This document shows positions 41,501-50,500 of a stretch of 64,000 nt of DNA, one piece after another; the first letter of the stretch is position 1, and each line of letters begins with the position of its first letter. This DNA comes from Lutraria lutraria. Lineage: Eukaryota > Mollusca > Bivalvia > Venerida > Mactridae. The notes under the pieces are model-generated. The model did not search any database and had not been told where the DNA came from. It saw nothing but the letters and a program-made list of their open reading frames with translations. The translations under genes were made by a program, and so were the position numbers. Location of the stretch: positions 1,138,368 through 1,202,367 of the forward strand of contig OZ026850.1 in the NCBI GenBank assembly GCA_964023205.1, written 5' to 3'.

Positions 41501-44500
41501 GTGCAGTAGAATTGAAATATGATTGTTGCTACAAAAATATCAAAATCAGAATAAAATGTGTTTCTAAAAAACTTGTTCACATTCATTCAGTCGTTGATTG
41601 CAGTCAAAATCAAAACTTAATTTACCCGCTTGAAAATATGAAATTAAACTGCATTCATATTCTGTTATAAGAACTATTTTAACAATTTTGTTTTCAAAAA
41701 GTAAACCCAGTCACAGCCTATTAGGTTTAAGTTGTTGCCGAGCTGAACACTGAAGTTTCTTTCTTTTGCCTCAGTCTGGCCACATGACTTGATGTGGAAA
41801 TTTCATTCGGAGAAATAAGAAATTTATTGAGTTATCAATAAGCAACATACTCTCTTAGTCTCGTAAAAACAAAATTCACTATCTACTTTAAGGAGAGACT
41901 GATATTTTTTAAGTACAACATTGTTCAGTCAATATTTAAGAAATACGTTATTATAAACACAGATTTATGGTTAAATTCAATGAGGAAACATTTTTTAAAA
42001 TGAATTAAAATTGTGAAATTAAATAAAAATCTAAGATCTAAAAACTGCACATTCAAATTACGTAAACCAGTTGCTATGACAAGTTTGCTATCTTTATGCA
42101 CGAGGTCAAGGTCTATTTTTGAAGGTCGTCTTATTTTTTCGGTTACGGGACTGAGTCTCTTTTCAAACACAAGGTGAAATCCTACACAAGCTTATGATCA
42201 ATAATGTCATTGTCAAAACCAACACTTGAAGGTAGAAATTAATAACGGTTACAGATGCTTACTGCAAACGTCAGTTTTTAGACTTGGTTTTATTTATACG
42301 AGTAGCTAATATTTTTTTAGCCATTCATTTTTATTTCAGACAAAAAAAGCATGATTTTCCTGTATATTTGTACGCTTAATGTAGACTTTCACTGTCTTTA
42401 TTACTAACCCTTGTAGCACTCTCCTAACCTACGTAGTCATTTTTTAGGAGGCGAATTTACTCGTAAATTCGTCCTTCCGTAGTCCTCACTTTGGGAATGA
42501 ATTCTTATATTTTCTTGTATGTTGTGACTTAGCTTTCTATTTAGTTAATTTCTCCTTGTATGTGTCGGCTTTTTGGTGTTTTAATTTAATTATGAAATAA
42601 TAAACTTTAGTATGGTTTTATATCCATAATACAGAAGCTTTTTGACATATCAGCTTAATACTACACTAAAATGTTAAATTCTTTAAAAACAGTATTTCTC
42701 AATCATTGTTTTTTCTTTGATAGTTATTCTAGATACTTCAATATTAACTACACATTGTGACAATTTTGTAAGAGTTTTTGCCCTTGTTGAAATTAAAACA
42801 AAATCCTAATTTCTAAAGATATTGCACAGTGATCTATATTTTTTCTTCAATTAATTAGATTTTAGCAAGTGTTAACCATGAGTTTTCATTGAAATGGATT
42901 TTTTTCTTTAATATTTGAAAATTTGGTTATGCACATAGACTTCAGTGCAGATTTAAAGGGACAATGAATCAAAGGACTGTTACAATTTTAAAATCTCATG
43001 GTTATTTATTTGTTATTGTAAGACCTATGAAAATAATAAAGGCTCTCAAAATCAATCTGCTCCTTTTTTATTCAACATTTTTAGATTATTATGGGTATAA
43101 AACCTTAGTCCTTGTGTGACCCCTTTTTTGGTTCTGAAGTCACTAGTCGGATGTTTGCAGAAAACCTGTCACTGATCCCTAATTTTTTAGTTAAAAATAT
43201 GTTCAATTTATTTTGGTAGTGTAAGTCTAGATAAATTTGTTGATCAAGTTGTCACCCCTTAATAACTGAAGTATTTTGATGAAATTACCTCCCTTTGGTG
43301 TGATTTTTTCTTCCCAAATTATTTCTACTTTAGTTATAATAGGTATTGTTCAGTCATTAAGTGTAAAATGAAAGACACAATAAAGAAAATGCTATACTAT
43401 TAACAGGTAATAAATGAGTTGGATTAAGAAAACTTTCCTGTGTGATGTCTTTCGAAATTTGCAAAAACCTTTAAAATAAATTAATTATCAATTAAATAAT
43501 AAAAAAAACACAATAAGCTTTTTCAAACTAAAGATATATTCAAGATAAAAACGTCTTCGAATTAATTCAAATTTAAGAAATATTATCTTTTAGTTTCGAC
43601 AAGTCTTCTCCTTAGGTATACTTCCAACCCTTTAAAGTTTGGTGTTGGTCAAAAAGTATTTGCATTATATAAAAATTGGTCATCCATCAAATGGAAAAGT
43701 CTTTTTATTATTTTTTATTATTATCATAAGAACAAGCTACATAATCTCTTTCTTTCTGATAAAATAAAAATCTCATAAACACTCAAATAAAAAATGCACA
43801 GTAAATCTAATATTTTTATTCTCATGGCCAAATTAAAAAGTCCTGTAAAGTAAGTTATGAATCATAACTAGATGTGAGACTTAGATTACAAACCATCATT
43901 AGGAGGCGGGACTTCTCATTCTTCTCTTTGTTATTAGGCCAGTAAAAGATAGTCATGTTTATGGTGAACTGATCGACCCCTTTTTCTAGAACCAGTGTGT
44001 CAATAACCAAAATTCAGCTATAATCCCAATTGCAAAAACTATTTCCAATTTTGATCTAAAAATTTTCAATTGAATACTTTTTCGGACAAAAATTCTTTAA
44101 AATCGGCCGGTACGAACCAAAATAAGTACGAATTACAGCATTTGGTTGGATCCTGATTTTTAGATTGCCACCTGTTCACTCATAGTCTTTTAGACCCTTG
44201 GTTAATTTCTTATACGAAATACAATGAACATAGCCAATTTCAACTAAATCGCCAAAAAAAATCCCAATTTCAATGCCATCGGGATATGTTCCCAAAATAG
44301 TAAAATAAAATGCTTTGCATCGACCATAAAGTTTCTACCAACAAAATTCAAAGTTTTAAAGATTTTTTAGAAGATTTTTTAGAAGATTCATACTATGTAA
44401 GAAATGTTTTGACCGTAACTTTCATATACCCTTATTGCTTTGGTCACATGACCCTAAACATGACTATTTTTTCTGGCCTTTTTGCATGCTCTGATCTTGT

Positions 44501-47500
44501 GTTTTGTCTACATTTCATTTCATATTAACAAGTTTTGTTTGTTTTGTTAATAATACAACCCGTTGTTTATGATTGTGACTCATAAAGTATAATCATTATA
44601 ATGGCCTATCTAAATTTATGTATCCCCTTGTCTGTAAATGCTGTGAAGTTCTGTTGAATTATTTAGAATTCTGATAAATAATTTATAGTGATGTTATGGA
44701 TTCATTGCCTCTGATTATCTAATAATAAAGAATATGTTCTAAAAATCGATACATGTTTGAACATTTTTACCTTTTACTGTTAATACTGTCATATGTGAAT
44801 GGTCATCATGTTAAAAACAATTATATTCCTTGCATTTATTGATTTGATATAGCAAATAAAGCTCTTCTTAAGGGCCAGCTGTGTTTAGGGGCCAGTTGTG
44901 TATAGAGGGGCTAGCTGTGTGTGGCATGAGGGCCAACTTTGTATAGGTGCTATACGTGTGAAGGGGCCGACAGTATTTCACTTCTCCTATTGGTGACCCT
45001 TGATTTCAAGTTCGATCAATTATGAAACATGTCAAAATTATCAGTGTGGATTAAACACTGTAAATTAAACTTGAAAAAATACTATTTAAGGCCAGACATA
45101 ACTATGAAACAAGGTTCATAGGATGTAAAAAAAGTTCAGTTTTACGTGTCACAATCTAAGCACTGTATTTGTTGTTGTCTCTGCATGTCTGTCATAACAA
45201 TAGTTTAGATAAACATCTCTGTTGCATGATTTCCACACTAACACATCAACTTTCTTGTGTGCAAAAACCTCACCTGGCATTCATAGCAAATCTTCTAATT
45301 ATTCATAGCATGACTAAAACCTGAAATAAGCATACATATTGATTCCAGTAATTCATCATGTGTATATTTTCTCTCCTTACCCCCCTCCCCGCTGCCCGTT
45401 CATTTATTCCCTCCTCACTCAATGATTACCTGTAAATGAAAATTGCACACCAATGTCATACGATAACTTTAGTTGTAGTCAGTTACCTTATACCGCTACA
45501 TCCCAAGTATTTAGTCAGTATTTCATGGGCTCAACGCAACAGTGCCGTAACTCATATTGAAATAAGAACAAGTTACAACAGTGTTGCGCTGAGCCCTCGA
45601 AATTTTGTTTTACGTACCACTTTTCAACATCTCTGCATGCTGTATGTAGTGATATGTGTACAGTGTACGTAGTTTTGATTGATTATAATATCCGACTGCA
45701 TTGCTTGTTTGTCATTCATAATTCACATTCGGTAACTATCAGTAACTAACCAAATCCAATCATTCATCAGGGCATGCACAATCAACATAGGAATGATTTC
45801 GAGGAAGAGTCATTGAACAACTACGATCATTACACCCCTGGGAATGAAATTAACAACGTACGTTCTTCCACCCCAGCTTCTAGGGGTGAGTCGAGACGAA
45901 AAATGCAACAACAGAGAGAGAACGAGGTAGACTGTGGTTTCATTATATAAATCTGGTTTTCATTAAAACATGGTGACTGTGATCAATAAATAAACGAAAC
46001 AAACTTTAATAGAAACCTGATACAATTATAAACATTTCTAATGTTTGTGATGTATTTATAATGACTATAAATAATGAATTCAATAATTATTGTAAATATA
46101 TTCAACGGCCCAGAGTTAAAATAGACTAGGTTAGATCAAGATACATATTTCTCCTAATGTTCATGCATTTATTGCATTGTTAGTTCTTAGAAAACGCTAT
46201 ATTCCTATTTTGCAACTCAATCAGTATTAATAATGTTACATCAATGAGAGTCTGAACAAGTTACAGGAAGTCATAACATTTATAAAGACTTATTAATAAT
46301 TAAATTCACATTTTGACTACTGTATATAATTAAGATTCAGAAATGTTATCATTATTTGTGCTAAATTCAAAATATGAAAACCAATCAAAAGTACACAGTT
46401 CGGTTTAAATAATCAGCTTTAATTCGCATTATGCTTGCAATATTAATATGGCCTGTGCACTTATAACTGCAATAAGTTGAAAATTCCACATGCAAAATAT
46501 TTTATCGTTCAGGATAACATCCATTATATTTATCATTACAGCGTACACCACACAATAAGTACATAGTACAAACATCACTCATACAACTCAACACAAACCT
46601 AGGCAGACAGTTAACACCAAACTCTTCCATTACCTAAGCAACAACTCAATCAACTTAAATGAACAAACCCTTTGGTAAAGTTCACCACCATGCCTTTACA
46701 GATACAATATCACAATTAACAAATGTAGCAGTACAGTCATCACCAACCTTCACCTTGCATTGCCCACACAACATATCAATCAATAAACTTAGTAATTCAG
46801 TTAACACCAGCTTTCACCATTGCCAGCACAACAGCACAATCTTCTGAGTAGTGACATGTGCAGCACACACACAAAAATCATGTCATTAAAAGGATTTTCC
46901 AGGCACAGACAAAAAAGTAAAAAGAAACATATTTGATTTGTATATAATCCAAAGATTTGTAAAATCATTGCTTGCAAATAGTATTTTCTTTTCAAAATAG
47001 TATTTAGTTGGTCAAGATTAACCTTTACCCTTTATTTACTAAATAAATGTGGAAAAAAACCTTAACAACAACACATTGATATGGATAGATATGTGCACGT
47101 AACTAACAATGACTGAAGTATGAAAAAACGGGAAAAAACAACAATTTCCTTACAAATAGAAAATAATGTTTCTTGGCAACAATTTTGTTTAAATTCATGT
47201 CATTGCCAAAGAAAAATGAGTTATTGTTGTAATTGATTTTTAAAATCCAGGCTGCCACTAAAATACAGGCTGGTGCCCGGGGTTTCCAGACCCGTAAGAA
47301 GTTCCAGGCAGAGAAACAAGCCATGAAGCAGGAACAAGATGAAGCAGAACGTCGTAGACAAGAAGAAAGAAGAAGATATGAGGAGGAAGAAGAAGAAAGA
47401 AAACGTCAAGCTGATACCAATCAGAAAAAGGCTATGGATGAAGACCTTGCTGCTGCAAAGATTCAAGCATCTTTTAAAGGCTACAAGACTCGTAAGGAAG

Positions 47501-50500
47501 TTGGTTTGAAGAAGCAGCAGGTACGTGATTCTACTAACATAAATGCTAAATCTAAAAACATGAGTGAAAATGATGCCGCTAATAAAATACAAAGTGGATT
47601 TAGGGGCTATAAGGTTAGGAAAGACTATAAGTATAAGAAAGAACAAAACAAAAACAAATCTGAATCTGAGAAAGTAAAAGAGACAGATATCAATGATAAT
47701 GAGAAAATAGATAAAGATAAGGCAGAGCGTGAAGCTGCCACAAAAATTCAGAGTAGTTTCAGAGGTTATAAGACTAGAAAGGACATGTCAAATAAAAAAA
47801 CGAAAGAGACACAAGGAAACAATAGAAAAGTGAATGAAGATGATGCAGCTGTGAAAATACAAGCTGGTTTTAAGGGTTACAAAACCAGGAAAGAGTATGC
47901 TAAGAAAAAGTCTGATAATAAGGCTGATGAAGTAAAGAAGCAAGATTCAGCTGCAACTCGGATCCAGTCAAACTTTCGTGGTTACCAAGTAAGGAAAGAA
48001 TATGGTGAGAAAAAGAAGGAAGTTGCTAAGCAAGAACAGGCTGCTACAAAAATCCAGGCTTCATTCAGAGGCTACAACACCAGAAAACAAGCCTCCTACA
48101 AGAAGAATGAACCACAGCTACCTGATCAATCTCCAACTCCTGCACAAAATGATACAGCTAACCTTGACAAAGCCGCTACTAAAATACAAAGTGGTTTTAG
48201 GGGTTATCAGACAAGAAAAGAGTTCAAATCTAAGGTAAATGCTGAACCTGTATTGAAAACTGATCTTGATCAGTTACCAGAATCTCTGATTAATAGATCT
48301 GTAAATAAAGACCAGTTCATACCAGGTAGTAAATGGGGTTTCGCTTCACTTATTCAGTCTGCATATAGAGTACTTCATGCTAAGAAAACAATTGAAACTG
48401 GTGGGGATGCTTTCAAGTTTGGCTGGGGCGTTGAAGAAGTTGATGCAGAATCTTATGATAAGCTAATTGTTAATTTTAAGGGTTTCATTGCCAGACGGTC
48501 TGAAAAAATTGATCTTTGTGAGAGAAACAATGCTGCTTTGAAAATTCAAAGTCACTTCAGGGGTTACAGGGTAAGAAAAATGGAACATTATCCTATAAGA
48601 GCCGTTAATCACTTACAAGCCTCTGTCCGTGGTTATATTACAAGAAAACTTAATCATGTTGAAGTTGTAAAAGAGTCAAGCATCTTCCAAGTTATTAATG
48701 GTGATTATTTTGCTAGTGTAATTCAAGCTCTTTGTAAAGGATTTTTGATAAGACATACATTTAAGAATTCCATTCAAAACAATAGGTCTAAGATTAAATC
48801 TGCTTCTTCAGTACAGGGTCCATCTGTTCATAATGAGAGTTTTGGGGATTCAGATAATGAAATTACTTATTGGCAAGACACTAATATCAAAATGTATTCA
48901 GATAAAACTTTGAGAAAAGCAGCAGCAAGAATCCAGTCTGCTTACTATGCCTACCAAACCAGGTTAAAATTTAAGCATTTAAGAGAACAGTCTGGTAAAG
49001 AGACTGAAAGTGATGCAGCCAGAAATGAATTGGATTCAAGAGAAAAGATACAGTCTAGCTTTAAAGGGTTCATTGTGAGAGAGCGTTACAAACAAGAAAG
49101 TAAGTTAATGAAAGCAATCAGTGATGATGAGAACGTGTTAGAGAAAGGTATAAAACTTGAACATCAAAAGGAAGATTCCGAATGTGAACTAGATGATCCA
49201 TTGTGTGCTAGATCAAGTAAGAATGAAGTTAATGAAAGATCATTGAGTGGTAGAGGAAGTAGAAAAGAATTTGAAACCTCTGGTGATAAAGAAAAATCAT
49301 TTAAAGAAGTACCTGATTTTCAGTCTGTGGAAAAAGATTCGTCAGACAAAGGCAATGAAAACAGTGAAAATGAATTCAATAACAATGGACTAGTTAAAGA
49401 AGACACGCTTCGTAGTTCAACTAGACTTAGTGATCAAGCAAACAGTCTCAAATCTGAGACAGTACTTGATTTAAGTAACATTGAAAATGAGCCGAGTAAG
49501 GGAAGTGCTCATAGCAAGAGTACCTTTAGAAGCTCAGTAAAAACAAAATCATCTGGTGGTGAAATTGAGAAAGAAGGTGAGAGTTTAAGAGAAATTGAGG
49601 ATGATGCAGGTGAACTAAGTTCAATGGAAAAGAATGTCAATGCTGTAGGTCATCTACAAGCAGCATTCAGAGCTTACAAATTACGCAGAGAAATATCAGA
49701 GTTAATGAGTGGTGGTGGTGACCTCATTGACATAAAACAAGTAGATAGGGCTGTGTCTGCATTGAGGAAAGATTTTAGGTTGAGAAGTGCTAAAGTCAGA
49801 AGACTCGGATCTTATCAGTTTGGAAAAGAGCAAGAAAAGTTGGGTGGAAGTGGTGAACAGAATTGGTGGGAAAATGAAAGCTTTAGTGAAACTGAGAATG
49901 AAAGTATACATAATTGTGATAATGAGGATGATGCTTCAAGTAATAAATCACTAGAACGAAAGGAGAATGCCAAAAATAAGATTAAAGCTGCTTACAGAGG
50001 CTATAGATCAAGACTGACTGAAAGAATTATATCAAGTGCTAGAAGTGATAGAAAATGTGCTGAAGGAAGTAAAAGTCGTGCAAGTAGTGGAAGCAGTATG
50101 AGAAGGTCGAGTTCCAAATCAGTTAGAAGTGGTTATCATGTTCAGATGCATAGTGATGTGATCAATGAAAGATGCACCAGATTACAAGCTGCTTTTGCAG
50201 CATATCAGGCCCGAAAAGTGTTTATATCCTTATCAAAAATTGCTGAAGAAAATGAAAGAACAGAACTGGACAATACTGATCACCAGTTACAAAGAATGGG
50301 CTCACTGTCTGAAACGGATGACTTTAAACTGAGAAGCAAAAGTATTGCAAAGATTCAGGCTGCATATGATTCCTGTAGGATTGAAAATGAGGCAAGAAAG
50401 AGCTCCAGAATGAGTACTTTTTCAAAGCCAGGGTCAACTGAGGTCACTTTATCACATTCTGGTATTAATCCCCATAAGGTACTTCCTCCCATTAATCAAA

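Larger units (their letters stand above)
38629..45770 (+). other. Intron 10 of the long isoform (7.1 kb)
   Basis: Contains the long-TIR MITE, the alternative last exon and its 3' region, a GGCCAGCTGTGT-type short repeat near 44872-44960 and hairpin copy 2. 40400-44860 shows no supported gene. Confidence 0.55.

Noticed and set aside
47233..47250. Extension of the IQ frame upstream of 47251
   Set aside because: Those six codons are the intron end (TTTAAAATCCAG) and include no ATG; the exon is set by the acceptor.
47221..47646. Long open frame on the minus strand opposite the IQ exon
   Set aside because: Antisense shadow of Lys/Glu-rich coding sequence; Phe/Leu/Ser-rich product with no domain. 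The same applies to 50691-50996 and 52934-53286.
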